This document shows positions 6,397-15,069 of a stretch of 17,387 bases of DNA, one piece after another. How positions within the stretch are numbered: the first letter of the stretch is position 1; each line of letters begins with the position of its first letter. The stretch comes from Alphaproteobacteria bacterium UBA2784 (lineage in GTDB: Bacteria > Pseudomonadota > Alphaproteobacteria > Micropepsales > Micropepsaceae): NCBI GenBank assembly GCA_002352285.1, contig DEIC01000007.1:10136-27522 (forward strand), in the 5' to 3' direction. A program made the position numbers and the translations under genes. The notes under the pieces were generated by a model that was not told the DNA's origin, ran no database searches, and worked only from the letters and a program-made list of their open reading frames with translations.

Positions 6397-8025
6397 ATGG
6401 CGCGGTTTGTCTTCATCACCGGCGGCGTGGTCTCCTCGCTCGGCAAAGGTCTCGCATCAGCATCGCTCGGCGCGTTGCTGCAGGCGCGCGGCTATAAGGT
6501 CCGTCTGCGCAAGCTGGACCCGTATCTCAATGTCGATCCGGGCACGATGAGCCCCTATCAGCACGGCGAGGTCTATGTGACCGACGACGGCGCTGAGACA
6601 GATCTTGATCTGGGCCATTACGAGCGTTTCACCGGCACGGCCTCCAGCCGCGGCGACAACATCACGACCGGCCGCATCTATCAGGAGATCCTGGAGAAGG
6701 AGCGCCGTGGCGAATATCTCGGCGCAACCGTTCAGGTGATCCCGCACGTGACCGACGCGATCAAACGCTTCGTCACCAGCAACACCGATGGCTATGATTT
6801 CATTCTGGTCGAAATCGGCGGCACGGTCGGCGACATCGAGGGTCTGCCGTTCTTTGAGGCGATCCGCCAGCTGGGCAACGATCTGGGGCCGGGCAATTCG
6901 GCCTTCATTCACCTCACGCTGCTGCCTTATCTTGAAGGCGCGGGCGAGTTGAAGACCAAGCCCACCCAGCATTCGGTCAAGGAGCTGCGCTCCATCGGCA
7001 TTCAGCCCGACATGCTGCTGTGCCGCTCGGACCGCGAAATCCCTGAGCACGAGCGCAAGAAGATCGGTCTCTTCTGCAACGTGCCGCCCAGTCGCGTCAT
7101 TCAGGCGCTGAATGTCGAAACGATCTATGGCGTGCCGCTGGCCTATCACCGCGAGGGGTTTGACCGCGAGCTACTGGCCGTCTTCGGCATCATGGATCCG
7201 CCGCCGCCCGATCTGTCGCGCTGGCAGTGGGTGGTTGATCGCCTCGCCAAGCCGGAAGGCGAAGTGAAAATCGCGATTGTCGGCAAATATGTCGGCCTGA
7301 AAGACGCCTATAAGTCACTGACCGAAGCGCTCGTGCATGGCGGTGTCGCCAACAACGTGAAGGTCAATGTCGAATGGATCGCCAGCGAAATTTTTGAAGA
7401 GGACGGCGCCATCCATGCACTTGAGGGTGCGCATGCCATCCTCGTGCCCGGCGGTTTTGGCGAGCGTGGCACCGAAGGCAAAATCCGCGCGGCGGAGTTC
7501 GCGCGCGTGCGGCGCGTTCCCTATTTCGGCATCTGCTTTGGCATGCAGATGGCGGTGATCGAGGCAGCGCGGAACCTCGCGGGCTTGCAAGGCGCAAGCT
7601 CATCGGAGTTCGGCCCCGCCAAACATCCCGTTGTCGGCCTGATGACGGAATGGGTGCGCGGCAACACGGTTGAGAAGCGCGACGAGAGCGGCGACAAGGG
7701 CGGCACCATGCGCCTGGGCGCCTATGAGGCCGTGCTGGCCGAGGGCAGCCGTGTTGCCGGGATTTATGGCAGCCGCACGATCAGCGAACGCCACCGCCAC
7801 CGCTTTGAGGTTAATCTCGCCTACCGCAAGCAGCTGGAGGCGCATGGCCTGCGCTTTTCGGGCCTGTCGCCTGATGGCGTGCTGCCCGAAATCGTGGAAA
7901 TTCCCGATCATCCGTGGTTTGTCGGCGTGCAATTCCATCCGGAGTTGAAATCGCGCCCGTTTGAGCCACATCCTCTGTTTGCAAGTTTTGTTGCCGCCGC
8001 CGTAACGCAGTCGCGTCTGGTGTGA
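6397..8025 (+). CDS. pyrG: CTP synthase (glutamine-hydrolysing)
   Basis: CTP synthase makes CTP from UTP, ATP and glutamine, the last step of pyrimidine nucleotide synthesis. The 542-residue protein has both expected halves. The amidoligase domain (about residues 1-270) starts with FVFITGGVVSSLGKGLASAS, the ATP loop, and contains LDPYLNVDPGTMSPYQHGEV and EIGGTVGDIEGLPF. The class I glutaminase domain (about 285-540) carries the catalytic triad Cys380 (YFGICFGMQ), His514 and Glu516 (VQFHPEL), within one residue of the E. coli numbering. Length and motifs are normal. There is no recognisable ribosome binding site before the ATG. It is followed 24 bases later by kdsA, so the two are probably cotranscribed; pyrG-kdsA-eno is a familiar neighbourhood in Proteobacteria. 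Confidence 0.98.
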   Translation: MARFVFITGGVVSSLGKGLASASLGALLQARGYKVRLRKLDPYLNVDPGTMSPYQHGEVYVTDDGAETDLDLGHYERFTGTASSRGDNITTGRIYQEILEKERRGEYLGATVQVIPHVTDAIKRFVTSNTDGYDFILVEIGGTVGDIEGLPFFEAIRQLGNDLGPGNSAFIHLTLLPYLEGAGELKTKPTQHSVKELRSIGIQPDMLLCRSDREIPEHERKKIGLFCNVPPSRVIQALNVETIYGVPLAYHREGFDRELLAVFGIMDPPPPDLSRWQWVVDRLAKPEGEVKIAIVGKYVGLKDAYKSLTEALVHGGVANNVKVNVEWIASEIFEEDGAIHALEGAHAILVPGGFGERGTEGKIRAAEFARVRRVPYFGICFGMQMAVIEAARNLAGLQGASSSEFGPAKHPVVGLMTEWVRGNTVEKRDESGDKGGTMRLGAYEAVLAEGSRVAGIYGSRTISERHRHRFEVNLAYRKQLEAHGLRFSGLSPDGVLPEIVEIPDHPWFVGVQFHPELKSRPFEPHPLFASFVAAAVTQSRLV

Positions 8026-8049
8026 CGGTTCCCTGAAAGCCCAAGGTCA

Positions 8050-8895
8050 ATGCAGCCCAACGCTCATGTTCGTGTCGGCAATGTGGTCATCGGCAACGAC
8101 AGGCCGTTCACGCTGATTGCAGGCCCCTGCGCGCTGGAAAGCCGCGAACATGCATTCGCCATGGCGTCAGCGCTCAAGGAGATGACGGGCAAGCTCGGCA
8201 TTGGCTTCATCTACAAGACGTCATTCGACAAGGCAAACCGCACCAGCGCAACCGGCGCGCGCGGTATGGGTCTTGAGAATGCGTTGCCGATCTTTGCTGA
8301 TCTGAAGCGCGAACTCGGCGTGCCGGTGCTCACCGATGTGCACACCGAGGAACAGTGTGCCATCGCAGGCAAGGTCGTGGACGTGCTGCAAATCCCGGCC
8401 TTCCTGTGCCGTCAAACGGATTTGCTGATCGCGGCGGCAAAGACGGGCCGCGTCATCAACGTCAAGAAGGGCCAGTTCCTCTCGCCACCCGAAATGCGCA
8501 ATGTGGTGGAGAAGGTCACGGGCGCCGGAAATCCCAATGTGATGGTAACCGAGCGCGGCGTTTCGTTTGGCTACAATACACTCGTGACAGACATGCGCGC
8601 GCTGCCGGTGTTGAAGGCTACCGGCGCGCCGGTTGTGTTTGATGCCACGCACTCGGTGCAGCAGCCAGGCGGGCAGGGCACATCCTCGGGCGGCCAGCGC
8701 GAATATGTGCCGCTGCTGGCGCGCGCCGCCGTATCCCTTGGCGTGGCCGCGGTCTTCATGGAGACACACGAGAATCCGTCCAAGGCGCCGTCGGATGGAC
8801 CCAACATGGTCCATCTCGACCGGCTGCAGGCTGTCCTGGAAGACCTGATGGCCTTCGACAGCCTCGCCAAATCGCGCGAGTTGCCGAAGGCCTGA
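8050..8895 (+). CDS. kdsA: 3-deoxy-8-phosphooctulonate (Kdo-8-phosphate) synthase, metal-dependent type
   Basis: KdsA condenses phosphoenolpyruvate with arabinose 5-phosphate to give Kdo 8-phosphate, the precursor of the Kdo sugar in the lipopolysaccharide core, so the organism should be a Gram-negative with Kdo-containing LPS. The 281-residue protein has normal length. Motifs include YKTSFDKANRTS, LTDVHTEEQ, NVKKGQFLSP and VFDATHSVQQPGG. The residues matching the metal ligands of the Aquifex aeolicus enzyme are all present: Cys27 (IAGPCALES), His201, Glu238 (METHENP) and Asp249 (SDG). That Cys marks the metal-dependent class; the E. coli metal-independent enzyme has Asn there. The ATG at 8050 has AAGG close upstream. 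Only three bases separate its end from the end of the facing MAPEG gene. Confidence 0.96.
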   Translation: MQPNAHVRVGNVVIGNDRPFTLIAGPCALESREHAFAMASALKEMTGKLGIGFIYKTSFDKANRTSATGARGMGLENALPIFADLKRELGVPVLTDVHTEEQCAIAGKVVDVLQIPAFLCRQTDLLIAAAKTGRVINVKKGQFLSPPEMRNVVEKVTGAGNPNVMVTERGVSFGYNTLVTDMRALPVLKATGAPVVFDATHSVQQPGGQGTSSGGQREYVPLLARAAVSLGVAAVFMETHENPSKAPSDGPNMVHLDRLQAVLEDLMAFDSLAKSRELPKA

Positions 8896-8898
8896 AGG

Positions 8899-9312
8899 TC
8901 AGAGCGTAAAGGCGAGCGATGATCCCGCCATCGCTGCAATGATGCCCGCGAGCGAGCCCAGCGTCATGATGATCGTGGCAATCGCCTGAACGCCAAAACC
9001 GGCGCCGCGCTGCTCCGCGGCCTTCGTGTAGCCGATCGAGTACATCTCGCGACCGATGATCCACACGATGCCCAGAAGGCCAGCGATCAGCGGATTGATG
9101 TACATGGCAAAGAGCCACATCGAGCCCAGAAACATCGGCAGGGCCTCAAGCGTATTCATCTGAACCCGGAGAATGCGCTCGAAGTCGGGGTTGCCGGTCG
9201 TGGCAGGCGCCTTGATGTTGTATTTGCCGCGCGCCTGGCCGACCGCAATCCCCATGCGGAAATACTGGATCAGCGCAAGAATGGTAATGAGTGGAACAAG
9301 ATGCACTTCCAT
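8899..9312 (-). CDS. MAPEG family integral membrane protein
   Basis: This 137-residue protein has about four membrane segments: near the N-terminus (PLITILALIQYFRMGIAVG), about 57-75 (LPMFLGSMWLFAMYI), about 77-97 (LIAGLLGIVWIIGREMYSIG) and the C-terminus (VQAIATIIMTLGSLAGIIAA). The loop ERILRVQMNTLEALP (residues 45-59) is the MAPEG family signature, with the conserved Arg, Gln, Asn and Glu at 49, 51, 53 and 56. MAPEG proteins include microsomal glutathione transferases and eicosanoid-synthesising enzymes. Bacterial members are mostly uncharacterised, so a glutathione-dependent role is only a possibility. The ATG at 9312-9310 has a strong ribosome binding site, GGGGGAG, eight bases upstream. 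It stands alone on this strand, convergent with kdsA and divergent from the transporter gene. Confidence 0.85.
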   Translation of the reverse strand: MEVHLVPLITILALIQYFRMGIAVGQARGKYNIKAPATTGNPDFERILRVQMNTLEALPMFLGSMWLFAMYINPLIAGLLGIVWIIGREMYSIGYTKAAEQRGAGFGVQAIATIIMTLGSLAGIIAAMAGSSLAFTL

Positions 9313-9352
9313 GCTGGTTTCTCCCCCGAGATTTGCTGCAAGATGCGCAGAG

Positions 9353-9378
9353 TTGCCTGAGGCAGGGATTGCCTGAGG
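9353..9378. repeat. Direct repeat, two copies of TTGCCTGAGG
   Basis: TTGCCTGAGG occurs at 9353-9362 and again at 9369-9378, a 16-base period. The first copy also lies in the dyad TGCCT-G-AGGCA (9354-9364). The site is 40-65 bases upstream of the MAPEG start, in the gap shared with the transporter gene, where a regulator could bind. No regulator is recognised. Confidence 0.45.
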
Positions 9379-9441
9379 ATTGGGGGAAGTCTAGCCGAGT
9401 CGCCGCCGCAATCGCGCGCGAATTGGCCAAATTGTTTGTCC

Positions 9442-9448
9442 GGGGGGA
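9442..9448 (+). promoter_or_regulatory. Ribosome binding site that decides the transporter start
   Basis: GGGGGGA ends six bases before the ATG at 9455. An in-frame TTG at 9449 abuts it with no spacing and is therefore unlikely to be used. Confidence 0.6.
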
Positions 9449-9454
9449 TTGAAC

Positions 9455-10837
9455 ATGAGCGACACGCGGATCACCTGGTCGGGCCGGATGGCCTTCATGC
9501 TGGCAACGGTGGGCTCTGCCGTTGGCCTCGGCAGTATCTGGAAGTTCCCCTACATGGTGGGCGAGAACGGCGGCTCAGCCTTTCTCCTCGTCTATCTTGC
9601 GGGCCTTGTGGTGCTGATCCTGCCGCTGATGCTCGCCGAGTTCGTGGTGGGACGCCGAGGCGGCGGCAGTGCGGTCGGCTCGATCCGCGCGGTCGCCAGG
9701 GAGTCGGGCGCCAGCCCCGCCTGGAGCGTGGTGGGCGGGTGGGGCGTGCTCACTGGCTTTCTGATCCTGTCTTTCTATGCGGTCATTGGCGGCTGGACGC
9801 TGGCCTATATTCCGATCTCGGCCAGTGACGCGTTCGCTGGCGCCTCGCCGGATGCCATTGGCGGCATCTTCGGCGCGCTGCTCTCTGATCCTGATCGCCT
9901 GATCCTCTGGCAGGGCGTCTTCATGGCGCTTGCCATCGGCACAGTCGCGATGGGTGTGATCTCCGGCATTGAGCGCATGGTGACGCTGCTGATGCCGTTG
10001 ATGTTCGTGCTGCTCGCCGGGCTTGTCGTCTATGCGGTATCGACGGGCGATGCGGCGGCGACCTTTGATTTCTTCTTTGCACCCGACTTTTCCAAGGTCA
10101 CTTGGGAAGTCGCGCTTGATGCGATTGGCCTTGGCTTCTTTTCCATCGGCGTCGGCATCGGCGTGATGATCACCTATGCCGCCTATGCAGACCGCGCGAT
10201 CTCGCTGACGCAAGCCGCGATCTGGACCATTCTGGCCGACACGTTTGCGTCGTTCCTTGCCGCTTTTGCGATCTTCCCGATTGTCTTTGGCTTCGGCCTT
10301 GATCCAGCGGGTGGCGCTGGCCTCATGTTCACAACACTTCCCGCCGCCTTCGGCCAGATGGGCGCGGGCGCCATTGTTGGCACGGCATTTTTTGTCTTGC
10401 TCGCGGTCTCGGCGCTGGCATCCGCCATCTCGCTTCTGGAACTGCCCGTGTCTTGGGCGGTGGAGCGTTTCCGGGTGGCGCGCGCGCTGGCAGCCCTCGT
10501 CATCGGCGGTGCCTGCTTTGCGGTGGGGCTTGGAACCGTCTGGTCATTCAACAGATGGGCAGACTGGCATCCGCTCTCCATCATCCCCGCGTTCGAGGGC
10601 AAGACCTTCTTCGATGCGCTCGACTTCCTCACCTCCAACATCATGCTGCCTGCTGGCGGCATCGCCATCGCGCTGTTCGCGGGCTTCTTTGTTGCCCGCA
10701 AAGTCATGGGCGACGAGTTGGGGATCAAAAGCACTGCCACGCTGGGCCTGCTGCGCTTCCTGCTGGCAGTGGTGGCCCCGCTGGCCATTCTTGCCATCGT
10801 CGCAGTGACGCTTGCCCAAGGCGGTGGCGGCGAATAG
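9455..10837 (+). CDS. Sodium-dependent transporter, neurotransmitter:sodium symporter (NSS/SNF) family
   Basis: The 460-residue protein has about 11 predicted membrane segments, as in the shorter bacterial NSS proteins such as MhsT and Tyt1, rather than the 12 of LeuT. The TM1 signature GSAVGLGSIWKFPYMVGENG (residues 20-39) aligns to LeuT residue by residue. TM6 carries FFSIGVGIGVMITYAAY and TM8 SALASAISLLELP. Family members import amino acids or related amines with sodium; the substrate cannot be read here. Several ion-site positions differ from LeuT: Ser27 for Asn27, Ser230 for Thr254, Ala322 for Thr354; Lys30 replaces the gate Arg30. The ATG at 9455 is preferred over the TTG at 9449 because of the GGGGGGA site. 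It diverges from the MAPEG gene and precedes eno by 42 bases. Confidence 0.92.
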   Translation: MSDTRITWSGRMAFMLATVGSAVGLGSIWKFPYMVGENGGSAFLLVYLAGLVVLILPLMLAEFVVGRRGGGSAVGSIRAVARESGASPAWSVVGGWGVLTGFLILSFYAVIGGWTLAYIPISASDAFAGASPDAIGGIFGALLSDPDRLILWQGVFMALAIGTVAMGVISGIERMVTLLMPLMFVLLAGLVVYAVSTGDAAATFDFFFAPDFSKVTWEVALDAIGLGFFSIGVGIGVMITYAAYADRAISLTQAAIWTILADTFASFLAAFAIFPIVFGFGLDPAGGAGLMFTTLPAAFGQMGAGAIVGTAFFVLLAVSALASAISLLELPVSWAVERFRVARALAALVIGGACFAVGLGTVWSFNRWADWHPLSIIPAFEGKTFFDALDFLTSNIMLPAGGIAIALFAGFFVARKVMGDELGIKSTATLGLLRFLLAVVAPLAILAIVAVTLAQGGGGE

Positions 10838-10879
10838 AAGGGCGCCAGCAAAACCAGAGCCTTTCCGCACGAGAAACCC

Positions 10880-12154
<1,275 letters not shown>

Positions 12155-12160
12155 CGCACC

Positions 12161-12177
12161 GAATCACGATGTGATTC
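12161..12177. repeat. Perfect inverted repeat containing two GANTC sites, before ftsB
   Basis: GAATCAC (12161-12167) and GTGATTC (12171-12177) form a perfect 7-base dyad around GAT. Each arm contains a GANTC sequence, the target of the cell-cycle methyltransferase CcrM in alphaproteobacteria. It lies 6 bases after the eno stop and directly before the ftsB start. It lacks a T-run, so it is not an ordinary terminator. Confidence 0.55.
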
Positions 12178-12187
12178 CGTGACGTTC

Positions 12188-12529
12188 ATGCGACGCAAAT
12201 CACTCAGCCTGAAACGTGTGTTGCGCGGGGCGCTGTTGCCCACCGCGTGCCTTGGGCTGGTTGCGTGGTTCGGCTCCTATGGTCTGAACGGCAGCAATGG
12301 CGTTTTTGCTCTCGTGCGCACCAATGAGGCGATTGCCCAGCGCACGGATGAGCTTGCCCGTGTGCGGGACGAGCGCGCCGAGATTGAGCACCGCGTCAGC
12401 CTTTTGAAGCCCGAAAGCATTGATCCTGATCTTCTGGATGAGCTGGCGCGCTCGACGCTGGGCTATGCCGCCGAGGGCGAGCTCATCATCATGCGCGACA
12501 AGGTCAGCGGCGACGCCTACCGCCCCTGA
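12188..12529 (+). CDS. ftsB: FtsB/DivIC-like septum formation initiator
   Basis: This small protein of about 113 residues has the FtsB layout: a basic cytoplasmic N-terminus (MRRKSLSLKRVLRG), one membrane segment (about LLPTACLGLVAWFGSYGLNG), then a periplasmic coiled coil rich in Glu and Arg (NEAIAQRTDELARVRDERAE) with the family-like ending LLDELARSTLGYAAEGELII. FtsB joins FtsL and FtsQ in the divisome. The gene lies between eno and pdhA, the usual alphaproteobacterial place. The start is uncertain: I use ATG 12188, but an in-frame GTG at 12179 would add Met-Thr-Phe, and neither has a visible ribosome binding site. Confidence 0.85.
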   Translation: MRRKSLSLKRVLRGALLPTACLGLVAWFGSYGLNGSNGVFALVRTNEAIAQRTDELARVRDERAEIEHRVSLLKPESIDPDLLDELARSTLGYAAEGELIIMRDKVSGDAYRP

Positions 12530-12536
12530 CAGGCTG

Positions 12537-12562
12537 TCAAGTCCGCCCGTCAGTTCACTTGA
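12537..12562 (+). repeat. Inverted repeat just after ftsB
   Basis: TCAAGT (12537-12542) pairs with ACTTGA (12557-12562) around a 14-base loop, starting seven bases after the ftsB stop. The stem is short, AT-rich and not followed by a T-run, so it is only a weak candidate for a transcript end. Confidence 0.2.
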
Positions 12563-12581
12563 AGTTTGCATTTCCGGCAGT

Positions 12582-12591
12582 GGCAATTGCC
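12582..12591. repeat. Palindrome upstream of pdhA
   Basis: GGCAATTGCC is a perfect 10-base palindrome, 80 bases before the pdhA start, in the 142-base gap after ftsB. Just upstream, CGGCA (12576-12580) can also pair with TGCCG (12588-12592). It could be an operator of the PDH operon. It does not look like the E. coli PdhR box, and I see no convincing promoter next to it. Confidence 0.35.
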
Positions 12592-12671
12592 GTCACGTTG
12601 CGCTAAATGACCGCCCAATTCCGGCTGGGCTATTCCTGCGTCCGGCCCTCACATTTTGCTGCATTGCACAA

Positions 12672-13697
12672 ATGGCCACACAGACAAATCAGGCGGCCCA
12701 AAAGGCCGCAAAGGGTGGCGCCGCGCAGGCGTCAGCGACCTTGAGCAAGGACGCGCTCGTCAAAGCCTATAAGGACATGTTGCTGATCCGCCGCTTTGAA
12801 GAGCGCGCCGGCCAGATGTACGGCATGGGCCTCATTGGCGGCTTCTGCCATCTCTATATCGGGCAGGAGGCGGTTGTCGTCGGCATGCAGGCCGCCATCG
12901 GCGAGGGCGATCAGGTCATCACCGCCTATCGCGATCATGGCCACATGCTCGCCTGCGGCATGGACCCCGCCGGTGTGATGGCAGAGCTGACCGGGCGCGC
13001 AGGCGGTCTGTCGCGCGGCAAGGGCGGCTCGATGCACATGTTCAGCCGCGAGAAAAACTTCTTCGGCGGCCACGGCATCGTGGGTGCGCAGGTGCCGCTG
13101 GGCACCGGCCTTGCCTTCGCCAACCACTATCGCGGCAATGACCGCGTGAGCCTGACCTATTTCGGCGATGGCGCGGCCAATCAGGGTCAGGTCTATGAGA
13201 GCTTCAACATGGCGGCTCTCTGGAAACTGCCGGTCATCTACATCATCGAGAACAATCAATACGCCATGGGCACGGCTGTTTCGCGCGCAAGCTCGGAAAC
13301 GCATTTCCACCGCCGCGGCGTGTCGTTCAACATTCCCGGTGAGGAAGTGGACGGCATGGATGTCGAAGCCGTCTATGCCGCAGGCGCCAAGGCGGTGAAG
13401 TGGTGCCGTGAGGGCAATGGCCCGATCATCCTTGAGATGAAGACCTATCGCTATCGTGGTCACTCAATGTCTGACCCTGCAAAGTACCGCTCGAAGGAAG
13501 AGGTGCAGGAGGTGAAGGACAAGCATGATCCCATCGATCATCTGCGCGCGCGCCTGATGGAAGCAGGCATGATCGACGAGGCGGGCCTGAAAGCTATCGA
13601 CCGCGAAGTCAAAGATATTGTCGCGCACGCCGCCGAGTTTGCGCAGATGAGCCCCGAACCCGATCCGTCCGAGTTGTGGACGGATATTCTGCGGTAA
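12672..13697 (+). CDS. pdhA: Pyruvate dehydrogenase E1 component, alpha subunit
   Basis: With PdhB this forms the heterotetrameric E1 enzyme, which decarboxylates pyruvate using thiamine diphosphate and passes the acetyl group to the lipoyl arm. The 341-residue protein has the thiamine-binding motif GDG (165-167, GDGAANQGQ) ending in Asn194-Asn195 (IENNQYAMGT), the spacing expected. RFEERAGQMYGMGLIGGF, YRDHGHMLACGMDP and GGSMHMF are typical, as is the YRYRGHSMSDPAKYR loop. A poorly conserved Ala/Lys/Gln-rich stretch of about 20 residues precedes the domain. I choose ATG 12672; the reading frame is open back to 12420, but that part overlaps ftsB and lacks family similarity. No ribosome binding site is visible. 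It is the first gene of the PDH operon, 10 bases before pdhB. Confidence 0.96.
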   Translation: MATQTNQAAQKAAKGGAAQASATLSKDALVKAYKDMLLIRRFEERAGQMYGMGLIGGFCHLYIGQEAVVVGMQAAIGEGDQVITAYRDHGHMLACGMDPAGVMAELTGRAGGLSRGKGGSMHMFSREKNFFGGHGIVGAQVPLGTGLAFANHYRGNDRVSLTYFGDGAANQGQVYESFNMAALWKLPVIYIIENNQYAMGTAVSRASSETHFHRRGVSFNIPGEEVDGMDVEAVYAAGAKAVKWCREGNGPIILEMKTYRYRGHSMSDPAKYRSKEEVQEVKDKHDPIDHLRARLMEAGMIDEAGLKAIDREVKDIVAHAAEFAQMSPEPDPSELWTDILR

Positions 13698-13707
13698 GGG
13701 GCGCGCC

Positions 13708-15060
13708 ATGACGATCCAGATTCTCATGCCTGCACTTTCGCCCACGATGGAAGAGGGCAAGCTGGCCAAATGGCTGGTGAAAGAGGGCGACACGGTGAAA
13801 TCCGGCGACATCCTCGCCGAGATTGAAACCGACAAGGCTACAATGGAGTTTGAAGCGGTGGACGAGGGCGTGGTCAGCCGCATCCTCATTCCCGCAGGCA
13901 CCGAAGGCGTGAAGGTGAATACACCGATTGCGCTGATCGCGGGCGAGGGCGGCATGGCTATGGTTGCCCCAACGCCGGTTGCGCCAGCCCCAGTCACTGC
14001 CCCCGCCGTTCACACCAGACCCGTCGCCACAGCTGCGCCCGCGCCCGCCGCCAGCGAAGACGTGCCGCAAGGCACCGAAATGGTCACGATGACGGTGCGC
14101 GAGGCGCTGCGCGACGCCATGGCGGAGGAGATGCGCCGCGACGGCGATGTGTTCCTGATGGGCGAGGAAGTCGGCCAGTATCAGGGCGCCTATAAAATCA
14201 GTCAGGGCCTTCTCGATGAGTTTGGCCCCAAGCGCGTGATCGACACGCCGATTACCGAACAAGGCTTTGCGGGCCTTGGTGTGGGTGCGGCCTTTGCGGG
14301 CCTGAGGCCGATTGTCGAATTTATGACCATGAACTTCGCCATGCAGGCGATTGACCAGATCATCAATTCGGCGGGCAAGACGCTTTACATGTCAGGCGGC
14401 CAGATGGGTTGCCCTATCGTGTTCCGTGGCCCCAACGGCGCCGCCGCCCGCGTCGGCGCGCAACACAGCCAGAACTATGCCGCCTGGTATGCGCATGTGC
14501 CGGGGCTGAAAGTCGTCGCCCCCTATTTCGCCGCCGATGCCAAGGGCCTGTTGAAGGCGGCGATCCGCGATCCCAATCCGGTGATCTTCCTTGAGAACGA
14601 AATCTGCTATGGCAAATCGTTCCCGGTTCCCAAGCTGGATGACTACATCGTTCCCATCGGCAAGGCGCGCGTGGTGAAGCCGGGCCGGGATGTGACGCTG
14701 GTCAGCTTTTCCATCACCATGGGCCTCATCCTTCAGGCTGCTGACGAACTGGCGAAAAGCGGCATCGACGCGGAAGTGATCGATCTGCGTTCGCTGCGCC
14801 CATTGGACGCCGAGACGATCATCAATTCGGTCAAGCGCACCAACCGCATTGTCGTGGTGGAAGAGGGCTGGCCCGCCTGCGGCATCGGCGCGGAGATTGC
14901 GGCCCTTGTCAACGAGCACGCCTTTGACGATCTCGACGCGCCTGTCCTGCGCGTGACCGGCAAGGACGTGCCGATGCCCTATGCCGCCAATCTTGAAAAA
15001 CTCGCATTGCCAACGCTGGCCGATGTCATGGCCGCCGTCAAAGCCGTTACCTATCGTTGA
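13708..15060 (+). CDS. pdhB: Pyruvate dehydrogenase E1 component, beta subunit, with N-terminal lipoyl domain
   Basis: This 450-residue protein joins a biotinyl/lipoyl domain (about residues 1-78, lipoyl-acceptor Lys43 in EIETDKATME) through an Ala/Pro-rich linker (about 83-120) to a full E1 beta transketolase-type domain (about 127-450). The latter has FLMGEEVGQYQGAYKISQGL, TPITEQGFAGLGVGAAFAGL, GPNGAAARVGAQHSQ and VVVEEGWPACGIGAEIA. E1 beta without the extra domain is about 330 residues. Lipoylated E1 beta is known from alphaproteobacteria such as Zymomonas mobilis and Sinorhizobium meliloti, so the fusion is not new. The lipoyl domain is nearly the same as that of PdhC next door. AAGGGG overlaps the pdhA stop six bases before the ATG, indicating tight operon structure. 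Confidence 0.97.
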   Translation: MTIQILMPALSPTMEEGKLAKWLVKEGDTVKSGDILAEIETDKATMEFEAVDEGVVSRILIPAGTEGVKVNTPIALIAGEGGMAMVAPTPVAPAPVTAPAVHTRPVATAAPAPAASEDVPQGTEMVTMTVREALRDAMAEEMRRDGDVFLMGEEVGQYQGAYKISQGLLDEFGPKRVIDTPITEQGFAGLGVGAAFAGLRPIVEFMTMNFAMQAIDQIINSAGKTLYMSGGQMGCPIVFRGPNGAAARVGAQHSQNYAAWYAHVPGLKVVAPYFAADAKGLLKAAIRDPNPVIFLENEICYGKSFPVPKLDDYIVPIGKARVVKPGRDVTLVSFSITMGLILQAADELAKSGIDAEVIDLRSLRPLDAETIINSVKRTNRIVVVEEGWPACGIGAEIAALVNEHAFDDLDAPVLRVTGKDVPMPYAANLEKLALPTLADVMAAVKAVTYR

Positions 15061-15069
15061 GGCCGCACG

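Noticed and set aside
12420..12671. Upstream extension of pdhA as an in-frame region
   Set aside because: It overlaps the end of ftsB in another frame, crosses the intergenic palindrome and does not resemble PDH E1 alpha. The family sequence begins after ATG 12672.
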